Shown here piece after piece: positions 16,611 to 25,884 of a stretch of DNA of 64,000 bases (within the stretch, counting starts at the first letter, position 1; each line of letters starts with the position of its first letter). Made by a program: the position numbers and the translations under genes. The stretch spans positions 186,001-250,000 of the forward strand of contig NZ_JAVIFX010000002.1 of the NCBI RefSeq assembly GCF_031157255.1, written 5' to 3'. This DNA is from Bradyrhizobium sp. LHD-71. GTDB taxonomy: Bacteria; Pseudomonadota; Alphaproteobacteria; Rhizobiales; Xanthobacteraceae. The notes beneath the pieces were generated by a model that had not been told where the DNA came from, searched no databases, and saw only the letters and a list, made by a program, of their open reading frames with translations.

Positions 16611-17045
16611 GGCACGCTCCGTGTTGGGCGCAAGCGGTAGCGGCACAACATGACCGTTGTGAGTCAGTAGCTTCACAGCTTGGCGAGTGACGGTTCGCGC
16701 GCGTGCAAATCGATGTGAGTCTAGATTCTCTCAAAGATGAGAGAAAAGAAGAACGGCATTTACCGAACATGCCGCGACCAATGCGACGGCCAGCATCAAG
16801 TTCATCGACACGCCCCTGCCAGGCCGCAATTTCCGAATCGACTGTTCCATGTCCAATTCTGGTCGGCTCTCCCTCCACAGGTCACGCAGTTTGTTTTTGC
16901 GTGCGGGGCTTGCGACTCGGCGGAGCTTCGAGTCCCAATGGAATCGAGTCGCGATTCTCGTGACCGCTCATCGGCGAGCGTCAGAAACAAAAAGGCCGGC
17001 GGTCTGCCGGCCTTTCGATCTCAACGTCGTCGCTGAAAACTTTTT
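16611..17045. other. Intergenic region with porin terminator
   Basis: This stretch between the small hypothetical and the porin stop has no gene I can support. Short open frames on either strand read as low-complexity or basic noise. It contains the porin terminator at its right end. A short inverted repeat TCTCTC/GAGAGA lies near 16728-16745. Confidence 0.5.
16984..17015 (-). terminator. Rho-independent terminator of the porin gene
   Basis: A perfect ten-base stem AAAGGCCGGC/GCCGGCCTTT with a five-base loop lies 30 bases past the porin stop. On the minus strand it runs into TTTTTG. The sequence just beyond it, GTTTCTGACGCTCGC on the minus strand, recurs at 46551. Confidence 0.85.
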
Positions 17046-17756
17046 TCAATAGTGCGGGACCTGCGGACCGCCCCAGGTGAAGCGGTAGTTCAAGCCGGCT
17101 TTGACCGAGTGCTCGTCATTCTTGAAGCTCGTTCCTACAATCGCAGGCGGACCTGCGTTGAACGTGGTCTTGCCGAAATCATAGTACTGGTACTCGGCCT
17201 TGGCCGACCAGTTCGGTGCGAACATGTATTCGAGGCCGGCGCCAACCGTGTAGCCATCCTTGCCACGGCCCGAAGTTGCAAACGGCACGGGCACACCGAA
17301 TTGTGTCACGTTCACATCGCGATCGACGAATGCATAACCACCCTTCGCGTAGACCAGCACCGGTCCCCAGGTGTAGCCAAGGCGGCCGGTGACCGAACCG
17401 ATGGCATTATTGTCGACGGTCGCCACGCCGGCCGGGGAGAAGGCGAGACCGCCGTCGCTGTTGCCGCCGAGCCAGCTGTACTGCGCCTCGATACCTGCGA
17501 CCCAATTCGGCGCGAATTGATAATCGGCACCGACCTGGGCACCGCCGAAGAAACGACCATCGCTGCCTGAGAACGCGTCGCTGCCTGAGAACGCGCCGCC
17601 CACGTGACCACCGATATAAAAGCCCGTCCAATTGTAGACCTGGGCAATCGGCGGCGGCGCCGGCGGGGCCTTGTAGACCGGCTGGCGCATGTCGGCGGCG
17701 AACGCCGACCCGGCAAGTGCGAGCACGCCCGCAGTCGCGAGAAGGAGACGTTTCAT
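17046..17756 (-). CDS. Omp25/Omp31-type outer-membrane beta-barrel protein
   Basis: This 236-residue porin-like protein has a Sec signal (MKRLLLATAGVLALAGSAFA), a proline-rich linker (KAPPAPPPIAQVY) and an eight-stranded barrel. The hallmark NWTGFYIGGHVGG follows the linker, with GLEYMFAPNWSAKAEYQYYDFG and VKAGLNYRF near the end. Repeated FSGSDAFSGSD near residue 60 is a short duplication. It fits the abundant surface-barrel family of Hyphomicrobiales. A strong terminator follows. Confidence 0.9.
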   Translation of the reverse strand: MKRLLLATAGVLALAGSAFAADMRQPVYKAPPAPPPIAQVYNWTGFYIGGHVGGAFSGSDAFSGSDGRFFGGAQVGADYQFAPNWVAGIEAQYSWLGGNSDGGLAFSPAGVATVDNNAIGSVTGRLGYTWGPVLVYAKGGYAFVDRDVNVTQFGVPVPFATSGRGKDGYTVGAGLEYMFAPNWSAKAEYQYYDFGKTTFNAGPPAIVGTSFKNDEHSVKAGLNYRFTWGGPQVPHY

Positions 17757-18096
17757 TTACTAACCACCCTCAGGAATCTTCCAAGAATGCGGAACGCAAC
17801 CGCATCTTAGATGATCGGCAAACAAAATGGCGACGATTTGGTTGCTTGGCGGTCAAGCCGTGACGGTCTTTGCCTACCGCCTGTGCCCTGCCGGTCACAG
17901 TACCGCCTCAAAGGCGCGACTGGAACCCGGCAAACTGGCCCCTCACCCGGGTTCCGGGACCAATTTGGGCGGAATCCAGACATCGCTGATCACGCGCGCG
18001 TGAAGTAATGCCTCGGCGTTTGACGGGTAGCCAAAACGCAGGGTTGCGCACCGGCTGTCAGCCATCCACAACAGGGTTCCCTGGAAAGCCCTGCCA
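17757..18096. other. Intergenic region between porin and efflux gene
   Basis: These 340 bases lie between divergent genes and should hold both promoters. An imperfect CCCGG hairpin (ACCCGGGTTCCGGG near 17946) is visible. I see no open frame with protein-like composition and no RNA gene. Confidence 0.4.
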
Positions 18097-19347
18097 ATGA
18101 ACTCCCTGCCGCCGACCGAAGCCGCGGATTACGTCTCACCGCGGCATCAGCCGATGTCGTTTGCCGAATTCGTCATCCTCATTGCCGGCTTGATGGCGCT
18201 GACGGCCCTCGCGACGTCGATGATGCTCGCCGTACTGGCCGAGATCGGCAAGACCTTCAGCGTCGATGTGACGATCACCCAATCCGTGCTGACCGCATTC
18301 TTTGTCGGCTTCAGTGTCGGGCAATTCGTCGTCGGTCCGGTCTCGGACCGATTCGGCCGCCGCCCGGTCCTGCTCGGCGGACTGGCACTCTATCTCGCCG
18401 CGTCGGTGCTGTGCGTGATCGCCCCGAGCCTCGAAACCCTGCTTGTTGCGCGCTTCGTGCAAGGGCTCGGCGCGGCGGCACCGCGCGTGATCACCATCTC
18501 GATTGTGCGCGACTGCTACAGCGGCCGCCGCATGGCGAGCGTGATGTCCCTGGCGATGACCATCCTGATGGTGATTCCAGTGATTGCGCCAACGCTCGGC
18601 CAGATTGTCGTGCTCGCCGCCCCTTGGCGCTGGATCTTCGTGTTTCTGACCCTCTACGGCATCGTCGCGATCGCCTGGATGTACCTGCGCCTGCCCGAAA
18701 CACTCGCTCCGGAAAACAAGCGGACGCTGCAGCCGATGGCGATCATGGACGCAGTGTGGCAGGCGCTGACGACGCGGCGGACGCTCGGCTACATGCTGGC
18801 GACCGGCGTTACGCAGGGTCTGCTTCTCGCCACCCTCTATGCCGCACCGCAGGTGATGGGTGAGTTGCTCGGCATGGGCCACTATTTCACCGTGGCCTTC
18901 GGCATCGCCGCCGCGGCAATGTCGCTTGGCCAGTTCGTGAATTCGCGACTGGTCGGCCATCTCGGCATGAGACTCTTGTCGCACGGCCAGATCGTCCTTG
19001 GGACACTGTTGTGCGTCGCCTTGTTTCTGCTCGCACGCGCGGAGGCCATCGGTCCCATCGCCTTTACGGTCTTCATGTGCGCCGTCAATCCGTTGTTCAT
19101 GGCGGCGTCGTCGAACTTCAACGCGCTGGCGATGGAACCGCAGGGCCGTATCGCCGGCACGGCATCGTCGCTGTTCGGGTCGGTCACGACGATGATGCAG
19201 GCTTCCATCGCGCACATGATCGGGCAGGCTTACGACGGCACGCTACTGCCGCTCACGGCCGGCATGGCCGTCTGCGGCCTCGTGGTCATCGCCATCGCTG
19301 CGATCACCGAACGCGGCAAGCTGTTCGACTCAAGAGCTCCGAAATAG
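18097..19347 (+). CDS. Bcr/CflA-type MFS drug efflux transporter
   Basis: This 416-residue inner-membrane protein has 12 hydrophobic spans. The loop 2-3 motif GPVSDRFGRRPVLLGG near residue 85 and ARFVQGLGAAAPRVITISIVRD near 125-145 place it in the Bcr/CflA (DHA1) branch. That branch exports drugs such as bicyclomycin. Motif RLPETLAPENKR after span 6 agrees. It starts MNSLPPTEAADY, and its downstream neighbour is convergent, so it is probably monocistronic. The substrate cannot be told from sequence. Confidence 0.88.
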   Translation: MNSLPPTEAADYVSPRHQPMSFAEFVILIAGLMALTALATSMMLAVLAEIGKTFSVDVTITQSVLTAFFVGFSVGQFVVGPVSDRFGRRPVLLGGLALYLAASVLCVIAPSLETLLVARFVQGLGAAAPRVITISIVRDCYSGRRMASVMSLAMTILMVIPVIAPTLGQIVVLAAPWRWIFVFLTLYGIVAIAWMYLRLPETLAPENKRTLQPMAIMDAVWQALTTRRTLGYMLATGVTQGLLLATLYAAPQVMGELLGMGHYFTVAFGIAAAAMSLGQFVNSRLVGHLGMRLLSHGQIVLGTLLCVALFLLARAEAIGPIAFTVFMCAVNPLFMAASSNFNALAMEPQGRIAGTASSLFGSVTTMMQASIAHMIGQAYDGTLLPLTAGMAVCGLVVIAIAAITERGKLFDSRAPK

Positions 19348-19351
19348 CACC

Positions 19352-20332
19352 CTATTCGCGCTTGACGCCGGTGGCGTCGATGATGCGTTTGTTCTTGGCG
19401 ATTTCGGCTGCGACGAAGTTCTGCGCCCATTTCGCGTCGCCGGGCATGACCTTCAGGCCGAGGTTCTCCAACTTCTCCCTGACATCATCGCGAGCCACTG
19501 CCTCGTTGACCGCCTCGTTCAGCTTGTCGATCGCATCCGGCGGCGTCCCCTTCGCCGACACCAGCACGTTCCAGGCATAGGCGGCATAGTCCTTGAAGCC
19601 GGTCTGCTCAGCGACGGTCGGCAGGTTTGGCAGCAGCTTGAGGCGCTTCGGCCCGCCGGCGGCGAGCGCCTTCAGCTTTCTATCGGTCAGAAACGGCGTC
19701 GCCGACGCGATTGCGACAAGGCCGATGCTCACGTCGCCAGTCAGCACGCCGGTAATCGCCGGAACATCCCCGGCAAACGGCACATGCAGCATCTTCACCT
19801 TCGCCAGTTGCGACAGGTCTTCCATGGCAAGATGCGAGGGCCCGGTCACGCCGGCGGTCGCGTAGCTGATCTTTTCCGGATTGTCCTTCGCGAAGGCGAG
19901 CACTTCGGCGATGCTGTTCTGCTTGAGTTCAGGCCGGGCGATGAAGACCGAATCGACGCCGCTGAGACCAGCAATGATCTCAAGATCACGCGCAGGGTTG
20001 TACGGCAGCTTCGGATCGAGCAGCGGCACGATCGCCGTTGCGCCGACGCCGCTGACGCCGACGGTGTATCCGTCCGGTTTCGACTTGGCGACCAGGTCGA
20101 TGCCAATGGTGGCAGCGGCACCCGGCCGGTTCTCCACCACGAACGGCTGCTTGAGTGATGCCGACATGGCCTCGGCAATAATGCGCCCGGTATGGTCGGT
20201 TGAGCCTCCCGGCGTGAACGGCACGATCACGCGTACCGGCTTGTCGGGATATCCTTGCGCACCGCTATTGTTCAGTCCGCCCTGCAGCAGCAGCAATGAC
20301 AACGCCACCAGCCAGCACAACACCGCTCGCAT
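19352..20332 (-). CDS. Bug-family tripartite tricarboxylate transporter receptor
   Basis: This 326-residue periplasmic solute receptor belongs to the Bug/TctC family, which binds carboxylates for TTT transporters or acts as an orphan sensor. It has a signal peptide (MRAVLCWLVALSLLLLQ), then YPDKPVRVIVPFTPGGSTD, VENRPGAAATIGID and SYATAGVTGPSHLAMEDL, all family hallmarks. ATG 20332 follows GGGAGAGGG. No TctA or TctB membrane genes are nearby, so it is an orphan receptor here. Confidence 0.9.
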   Translation of the reverse strand: MRAVLCWLVALSLLLLQGGLNNSGAQGYPDKPVRVIVPFTPGGSTDHTGRIIAEAMSASLKQPFVVENRPGAAATIGIDLVAKSKPDGYTVGVSGVGATAIVPLLDPKLPYNPARDLEIIAGLSGVDSVFIARPELKQNSIAEVLAFAKDNPEKISYATAGVTGPSHLAMEDLSQLAKVKMLHVPFAGDVPAITGVLTGDVSIGLVAIASATPFLTDRKLKALAAGGPKRLKLLPNLPTVAEQTGFKDYAAYAWNVLVSAKGTPPDAIDKLNEAVNEAVARDDVREKLENLGLKVMPGDAKWAQNFVAAEIAKNKRIIDATGVKRE

Positions 20333-20443
20333 CGACCCTCTCCCTTGTTCCGTGGCCTTCTGTCGGGCCATCAGCCGCCTCGCTCGGTGAGCAGGCAGCG
20401 CTCCAATGTTCGCGAGAAAGCGGAGGCGGTCAAGCCGGAGGCG

Positions 20444-20878
20444 TTAGCGTGTCAGCCGCTCCAACTCGGGAAACGGAGCGTAGGCCGGCGCCGGGCAGAA
20501 ATCCTGTGCGCGCTCGATCAGCCGGTCGAAACGGCCGTCGAGGTAGAATGCGACACGATCGGAGACGCTGGTGTAGCGGCCGGAGGAATCCCGCGCGCTG
20601 TAACGAACGCAAAGAAAATAGCGGCGAGCCCCGCCAACGTGGCGCTGGGTCGGTTCGGAAATCGACGCTTCGCGAATGTTGGTCGGATCGTTCAGATAGG
20701 TGCGCAGAAACGCCAGCAGCTCGCCGCGATAGTTCGCCGGAAATGGCTGCGCCGCATCCGCATGGCGCGGGCGCGCAAAATAAAGCTCTTCATCGGATCC
20801 TCCCGCGCAAGCGCCGAGCGGCAGAAGCAGAAGAACGATCGCGGCGAAGCGGCCTAGGCGAGAACGGTCCAGAACCAT
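20444..20878 (-). CDS. Putative lipoprotein, unknown function
   Basis: This 144-residue protein has a lipoprotein signal (AAIVLLLLPLGAC, lipobox LGAC, Cys near residue 24). A small domain follows with FLRTYLNDPTNIREASIS, RYFLCVRYSARDSSGRY and VAFYLDGRFDRLIE. The last two elements suggest a compact alpha/beta fold seen in conserved rhizobial lipoproteins, but I cannot name it. I start at ATG 20878 because upstream frame has no signal-like sequence. Confidence 0.7.
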   Translation of the reverse strand: MVLDRSRLGRFAAIVLLLLPLGACAGGSDEELYFARPRHADAAQPFPANYRGELLAFLRTYLNDPTNIREASISEPTQRHVGGARRYFLCVRYSARDSSGRYTSVSDRVAFYLDGRFDRLIERAQDFCPAPAYAPFPELERLTR

Positions 20879-21014
20879 GGGTGCTGCATAGCATGGACAC
20901 GAAATTTGATGAAAGTTCAGAATAGGTCCGGTGGGAAACATCCTCGCAAGATTCAAAGCGACGGGCGGCCGCCTCATCTGTTGATCGACAGCGCGGACAC
21001 CTCGGCGGCCAATT

Positions 21015-21344
21015 TCAGGATTGGTCCGACTTGGTCGAATCCAGAATCCAGCCGAAGTAGTCCCTGTCGACGCTTTCCAGCGCAATGACGGTGACGGCCG
21101 GCACTTCATAGGAATGGTTGTCGCGCACCGCCTTGCGCACCTCGTCGGCAAGCGAGGCCCGGGTCTTGAAGATCACCACCACCTCGTCGGCCCGCTCGAC
21201 CTTGCCCTCCCACCGGTAATGCGAAATCATGCCCGGTAGAATGTTGGCACAGGCCGCGAGCCTTTGCTCGACGATAACCTTGGTGGCGGCTTCCGCCTCG
21301 ACAAGCGACGGAAACGTCGTATAGACGAGCACTGCGCGATCCAT
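21015..21344 (-). CDS. cutA: Divalent-cation tolerance protein CutA
   Basis: CutA forms a stable trimer linked to copper tolerance. The 109-residue protein shows the full family pattern: [21 protein letters not shown] at the start, [36 protein letters not shown] and [20 protein letters not shown] in order. ATG 21344 gives the typical length. It diverges from nadK with only 41 bases between starts. Confidence 0.95.
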   Translation of the reverse strand: MDRAVLVYTTFPSLVEAEAATKVIVEQRLAACANILPGMISHYRWEGKVERADEVVVIFKTRASLADEVRKAVRDNHSYEVPAVTVIALESVDRDYFGWILDSTKSDQS

Positions 21345-21385
21345 TTGACTGCTTCCCTTGCCAGCGGGACCAGAACCGACCGGCC

Positions 21386-22162
21386 ATGACACAGCAAAGA
21401 TACGACCGGATCGCGTTCGTTGCGAGCCCGAGCCCCGAGGCGCAAGAAGCGCTTGCGGCGCTCTCGGGCTTCTACGGCAATCACGATACCGAGACCGCCG
21501 ACGTCATCGTCGCGCTCGGCGGTGACGGCCTGATGCTGCAGACGCTGCACCGGCACATGCGGTCGAACAAGCCGATCTACGGCATGCATCGCGGCACCGT
21601 CGGCTTCCTGATGAACGAATACAGCGTGCGCGACCTGCACCAGCGCCTTGCGGCCGCGCGGACCACTCCGATCAATCCGCTGCTGATGCGCGCGACCGAC
21701 ATTCACGGCAAGGAACATCAGCACCACGCTATTAACGAAGTATACCTGTTCCGGCAGACGCATCAGGCCGCCCGCCTGCGGATCCTGATCGACGGAAGCG
21801 AGCGGATGGCCGAGCTCGTCGCCGACGGCGTGATGGTCGCGACGCCGGCCGGCTCCACGGCCTACAACCTGTCTGCCCAGGGACCGATCCTGCCGATCCA
21901 TGCGCCGCTGCTGGCGCTGACGCCGATCAGCCCTTTCCGCCCTCGTCCCTGGCGCGGCGCGCTGCTGCCGAACTCGGCGGTGGTGGTGTTCGAAGTGCTC
22001 GAAAGCCATAAGCGGCCGGTTGCAGCGGTGGCCGATCATGACGAGGCGCGCGACGCAAAACGCGTCGAGGTCGTCACGGACCGCAGCATCACCATCAAGA
22101 TGCTGTTCGATCCCGGCCACAGCCTCGAGGAACGCATTCTGCGCGAGCAGTTCCGAGCCTGA
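21386..22162 (+). CDS. nadK: NAD kinase
   Basis: NAD kinase phosphorylates NAD to NADP. The 258-residue protein carries the GGDG nucleotide motif ([14 protein letters not shown] near residue 45), [10 protein letters not shown], and the NAD-binding stretch [15 protein letters not shown]. Short length and lack of an N-terminal extension are typical of alphaproteobacterial NadK. The variant SAQGP replaces the commoner SAGGP. It is followed by a response-regulator gene after 93 bases. Confidence 0.94.
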   Translation: MTQQRYDRIAFVASPSPEAQEALAALSGFYGNHDTETADVIVALGGDGLMLQTLHRHMRSNKPIYGMHRGTVGFLMNEYSVRDLHQRLAAARTTPINPLLMRATDIHGKEHQHHAINEVYLFRQTHQAARLRILIDGSERMAELVADGVMVATPAGSTAYNLSAQGPILPIHAPLLALTPISPFRPRPWRGALLPNSAVVVFEVLESHKRPVAAVADHDEARDAKRVEVVTDRSITIKMLFDPGHSLEERILREQFRA

Positions 22163-22255
22163 TCTGCCGCCTTGAAGGCGGCAACTGTTCGTTAACCAAA
22201 CCTCAATAGGGTTAACAGGAGGTGTACCGGATTTCCGGACCGCGCGGGCCTCGTC

Positions 22256-22801
22256 ATGTTCGGGATCGACTTTAACAAGCTTCGTTTCTTGATCTGCGAC
22301 GACAATGCGCACATGCGTCGCATCCTGCGGACGCTGCTGCATTCGTTCGGCGCTCGTGAGGCCTACGAGGCGGAAGACGGCGCGACCGCGCTCGAAATGT
22401 ACATCCACTACGTACCTGACATTATGATCCTCGACTGGTCGATGCCGATCTTCGACGGGCTCGAGCTCACGCAGATGATCCGCCAGCCGCAGGGCAACGG
22501 CAATCCCTACACGCCGATCATCATGCTGACCGGCTACTCGGACAAGCGACGCGTGATGATGGCGCGCGATGCCGGCGTCACCGAATTTCTCGCCAAGCCG
22601 ATCTCGGCGAAGGCGCTCTACCAGCGCATCGTCAACGTCGTCGTCAGTCCCCGTCCCTTCATCAAGACCAAGAGCTACTTCGGCCCCGATCGCCGCCGCA
22701 ACACCACGACCGCCTACATCGGTCCTGAACGTCGCAACAACGGCAAGGCCGAAATCATCCAGCAGCAGGCGCTGCTGGACAAAGCCAGACCGGCAAGCTG
22801 A
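22256..22801 (+). CDS. Stand-alone receiver-domain response regulator with GPxRR tail
   Basis: Residues 8-130 form a CheY-type receiver with acidic pair D15-D16, phosphoacceptor D60 (MILDWSMP), a conserved threonine in IIMLTGYS and lysine in FLAKPIS. No DNA-binding or enzymatic output follows. Instead, a 50-residue tail holds two copies of a short motif, YFGPDRRR and YIGPERRN, separated by a threonine-rich spacer. It is followed 17 bases later by an Hpt-like protein, so the two probably form a phosphorelay pair. Confidence 0.85.
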   Translation: MFGIDFNKLRFLICDDNAHMRRILRTLLHSFGAREAYEAEDGATALEMYIHYVPDIMILDWSMPIFDGLELTQMIRQPQGNGNPYTPIIMLTGYSDKRRVMMARDAGVTEFLAKPISAKALYQRIVNVVVSPRPFIKTKSYFGPDRRRNTTTAYIGPERRNNGKAEIIQQQALLDKARPAS

Positions 22802-22818
22802 GTTCGCGAAGGATTCTC

Positions 22819-23409
22819 ATGACCGCCCGAGAGCGCGACACGACCGCCGCCAAGATCGAGGTTGAGACCTTCCCTGACCACCAGATCATCCGCCAGCCGA
22901 ACCCCTTGCGACGTGCGGTGAAGCGTGTCGCCGAAAATCCGGCCGACGATCCCGTCGCGCGTGCCGAGAAGGCGCTGGACGGTCTGTCGGACGAGTTCGA
23001 AGGCTGGATGCGGCAGGAGTGCGAGCGGCTAGCTGCGGCGCACGCGGCCATTTTGAAGAAGGGCCTCAACCGGACCGCTCAAGACGAGCTGTTCCGCGCT
23101 GCGCATGACATCAAGGGAGCTGCCGCAACCTTCGGCTATCCCATGGCGGCGGCTGCCGCCGACAGCCTGTGCCGGATCATGGAGCATGCGCCCGATTTCG
23201 CGACAGTGCCGAACGAGCTGATCGCGCACCACGTCAACGCCATTCAGGCGATCGTGCGCGAGCACAGGCGTTTCGGGGTCGCAAGTGTCGCCGACGAACT
23301 TTCGAGAAAGCTGCGCGGTGTCGCCGACGAGTACCTCACGGCTGTCAATCAGGACCGGCCCGAGCATCTGGAGCTGATCCTCGGCCCGAGCATCATTCCG
23401 GCCGAATAG
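22819..23409 (+). CDS. Hpt-domain phosphotransfer protein
   Basis: This 196-residue protein contains an Hpt four-helix bundle at about residues 60-165. The phosphorylatable histidine is H96 in AAHDIKGAAATFGYP, the canonical Hpt motif. A basic, proline-containing N-terminal segment of 45 residues precedes it. It lies 17 bases downstream of the receiver gene and most likely exchanges phosphate with it. No histidine kinase is adjacent. Confidence 0.85.
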   Translation: MTARERDTTAAKIEVETFPDHQIIRQPNPLRRAVKRVAENPADDPVARAEKALDGLSDEFEGWMRQECERLAAAHAAILKKGLNRTAQDELFRAAHDIKGAAATFGYPMAAAAADSLCRIMEHAPDFATVPNELIAHHVNAIQAIVREHRRFGVASVADELSRKLRGVADEYLTAVNQDRPEHLELILGPSIIPAE

Positions 23410-23429
23410 CTCTGTTGGTCATTTAAAGC

Positions 23430-24617
23430 TTACGCCGCGACCAGGTGATCGTTGCCTTCGGCCGCCTGCACTGCTTGCGCAGCGATCAGCTCGTCGCAGA
23501 ACACACGCGCTTCCTCGCGCGCCGATTCGGTCTCGAAGCGCCGCAACAGCATCAGCAGCGCCTCGGTCGCCTGCTCATCCTGCGCGCAACTCGTCAGCAC
23601 GCGCTCGACCATCCGCCGACGCAGGCGCGCTGCCCCGTCGATCGTGCCGACGAAACCGATCTCGTCGGCCGCCGAAAGCGCCGCGCGGAACGCACCGAAA
23701 GTCGAGGCCGGAAAGCCGGCCCGAACCAGCAGCGCAGTCAGTCCCGAGCCGGGCTGCTCGTACACAATGGCGCCGACCCTTGCCACAGTCAGGCCGGTCA
23801 GTTCGGCGAGCGCGTACTCGAACATGTCGGTGTTGCCGGAGAGCAGCGCCCTCAAGATCAGCCCGGTCGTGAGTTGCCCGATTTCTCGCAAATGACGGAC
23901 CAGCGCACGCAGATCGTCCGCCCGGGAGGTCGCGGCGATGTTCACCGTCGAGCGTTCGCAGGCTTCGACGGCCGCGATCTGCGCACGTTCCGTGTCGAGC
24001 CAGTTACGCGCAGTGACGAAAGCAATCAGCGCACCGGACAGTTTGCCGACCAGCGCCAACCGTGTGGTGGCAGGAAGGTCGTGCCTCGCCAGCAGCTGCT
24101 CGCGAACAATCGCAACGTGCCCAAAGCGCTCGACGATGCGGTCGAGCGACATCTGCGCGAGCTGCGCGCCCGGATTGTCGATCAGCGCAAGGCAAGCTTC
24201 CGCAGACCCCACCTCGGCAATTGCCGCGCAGACCGGCGTCGGCAAGCCGACGCGCCGCGCGACCGCACCTTGAATCTCGGTGCTGCCTGTGGCGACGATA
24301 TCGACCAGATCGGCATCGATCAGAAGTGGCGAATGTTGCAGCACCGGCAAGGCGACCGAAGCCTGGTCCGTAGCGAGCGCCCGGACGATCGCCGGCGGCG
24401 CGTCGGGCGTGTGCGCGAAAACGCAGGCCATCGCCTCGCGGACCAGCGGCGATGGATCGTCGAGCAGCAACAGCAGCGCCCCCTCGGTCGCTGCCACGTC
24501 GTCCGCCGACATGTTCGAGAAGAGCCAGGCCCTGGCCAGGGCGCGCGTCGCTTCCGCGCGTTCGCCCGCTGGCGCTGTCCGCACCCAACCGAGAAAATGC
24601 CGCACAATCATAGGCAT
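23430..24617 (-). CDS. DUF2336 helical-repeat protein
   Basis: This 395-residue protein matches the DUF2336 family of alphaproteobacteria. It is a HEAT-like helical repeat: DDPSPLVREAMACVFA, HSPLLIDADLVDIV and IALIDNP-type segments recur through the sequence. The function of the family is not established; members occur beside chemotaxis and flagellar genes. It is convergent with the Hpt gene, 20 bases apart. No enzymatic motif is seen. Confidence 0.85.
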   Translation of the reverse strand: MPMIVRHFLGWVRTAPAGERAEATRALARAWLFSNMSADDVAATEGALLLLLDDPSPLVREAMACVFAHTPDAPPAIVRALATDQASVALPVLQHSPLLIDADLVDIVATGSTEIQGAVARRVGLPTPVCAAIAEVGSAEACLALIDNPGAQLAQMSLDRIVERFGHVAIVREQLLARHDLPATTRLALVGKLSGALIAFVTARNWLDTERAQIAAVEACERSTVNIAATSRADDLRALVRHLREIGQLTTGLILRALLSGNTDMFEYALAELTGLTVARVGAIVYEQPGSGLTALLVRAGFPASTFGAFRAALSAADEIGFVGTIDGAARLRRRMVERVLTSCAQDEQATEALLMLLRRFETESAREEARVFCDELIAAQAVQAAEGNDHLVAA

Positions 24618-24777
24618 TCAGCCTTACGCAATTGATTTACGGCATCGCCCCCGACGCCCCCGCCCGGCACATTAGGGACCGAGGCTTAATAAAGCGTTCA
24701 CCATAAACGTTTGGGATTATTGCTGTTTCATTAACGACCGCGCGGCGGCGCTCGCACCGGAGGTCTGCAGATCACCT

Positions 24778-25782
24778 CTAGCTGCCGAATACGCCGTAGC
24801 GGTCGCTGAAGAGGTCGAGGCCCTCGCGCGCGGCAGCCGGCTGCCCGTTGGGCGTGGTGGGTACTGACCGGACGTCGGACGCAATTCCGTTCGTGGACGA
24901 CGAACTCCCGTTCGCCCAGAGCTCACGCACAACGGAGGCGACCGGCTCGCCGCGCTCGCCCGCCTGGAACATCGAGTGAAAGCGCGAATTGCGTTCGGCG
25001 ATGCCGAGTTGCCGGCTCTCGGCTTCGGAGATGTCCGTCGACATAGCCAACCGCTGCGTCTGACCGGCTTGCGCGATAGACTGTGCGTCGAAATTCGTCG
25101 GCGCCCCGCCCGCCGCCAGCAGGCTCCGTGCAGCCGATGAGTTTGCGGCGATGGAATAGCGACCGGTCAGTTCGGCGTGCACCTGTGACACGGTGCGCGC
25201 ATGACCCGAACGACCGTAGAAGATCGCCGGATTGGCGGCCGCTGCGCGCGGAAACATTTGAGCCGCATCGGCTTGCGGGTTGTTCTGAACACTCGAGATA
25301 AGCCGCGTTGCCCCGCCGGCACCAAGGAAGTGGGCGATGTAAAGCTCGCCGTCGCTAGGCCGCCGGCCAAGCGCTCCGGTCAGCTTGAACGAGTTGGAGC
25401 GCGTCAGCACGCCTGCCATCGCCGCGTTGGCAGCCGGATCCTTGCGCAGCTCGAGAATTTCACGCTGCATCGCTGCATCGCTGACCTCGTAGCGACCGGA
25501 GGGCAATCGCGTGATGGCGTCCGCGTACCGGCCATAGCCGAAGGGTGCGCCCGCCTCTTTTACCGTACCGAGCCAGGTCTGTTCGATGAACTGATAGAGG
25601 CCACGTGCCGACGAGTTCGGCGCCGCCGCCTGCGGATTGAGATTGGATTCGATTTTTGCAGCCGCGACCAGATAACCGAAGCTCACGCCGGTGGCCGACG
25701 ACGCCTGCCGGATCGTGCCGGCCAGTGCTGCTGCACGCGCCGGCTGAATCGCAGGATATGTCGTGGCCGCTTCGACCGCCAT
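24778..25782 (-). CDS. Lytic transglycosylase (SLT domain)
   Basis: The N-terminal half is a soluble lytic transglycosylase domain, which cleaves peptidoglycan glycan strands. The catalytic glutamate lies in AAAKIESNLNPQAAA, followed by SSARGLYQFIEQTWL, the two SLT hallmarks. AHFLGAGGATRLI and PRAAAANPAIFY complete the domain. The C-terminal third is low-complexity and serine/alanine-rich. There is no clear signal peptide in 334 residues, so export may be specialised, as for flagellar muramidases. A perfect TTAA-N7-TTAA site lies 88 bases upstream. Confidence 0.88.
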   Translation of the reverse strand: MAVEAATTYPAIQPARAAALAGTIRQASSATGVSFGYLVAAAKIESNLNPQAAAPNSSARGLYQFIEQTWLGTVKEAGAPFGYGRYADAITRLPSGRYEVSDAAMQREILELRKDPAANAAMAGVLTRSNSFKLTGALGRRPSDGELYIAHFLGAGGATRLISSVQNNPQADAAQMFPRAAAANPAIFYGRSGHARTVSQVHAELTGRYSIAANSSAARSLLAAGGAPTNFDAQSIAQAGQTQRLAMSTDISEAESRQLGIAERNSRFHSMFQAGERGEPVASVVRELWANGSSSSTNGIASDVRSVPTTPNGQPAAAREGLDLFSDRYGVFGS

Positions 25783-25869
25783 TTGAGACCGGCTTGATCA
25801 CGGCCGACTGTTGGCAGGCGCACGTTGCCGCCCGACCTCTTCGACCTTCTCCAACCTGACCAGCTATGG

Positions 25870-25884
25870 TTAACAGCGGGTTAA
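25870..25884. promoter_or_regulatory. CtrA-type box upstream of the lytic transglycosylase
   Basis: TTAACAGCGGGTTAA is a perfect TTAA-N7-TTAA, the full binding motif of the alphaproteobacterial cell-cycle regulator CtrA. It lies 88 bases before the transglycosylase start. It overlaps the hisI stop codon, which supplies part of the second TTAA, so it could be partly fortuitous. Confidence 0.45.

Noticed and set aside
16703-17036. Short open frames in the gap before the porin
   Set aside because: No ribosome site, biased composition and no family resemblance. One runs through the porin terminator.
22190-22218. GTTAACC/GGTTAAC dyad before the receiver gene as a CtrA site
   Set aside because: The TTAA units are 16 bases apart rather than seven; only half-site character.
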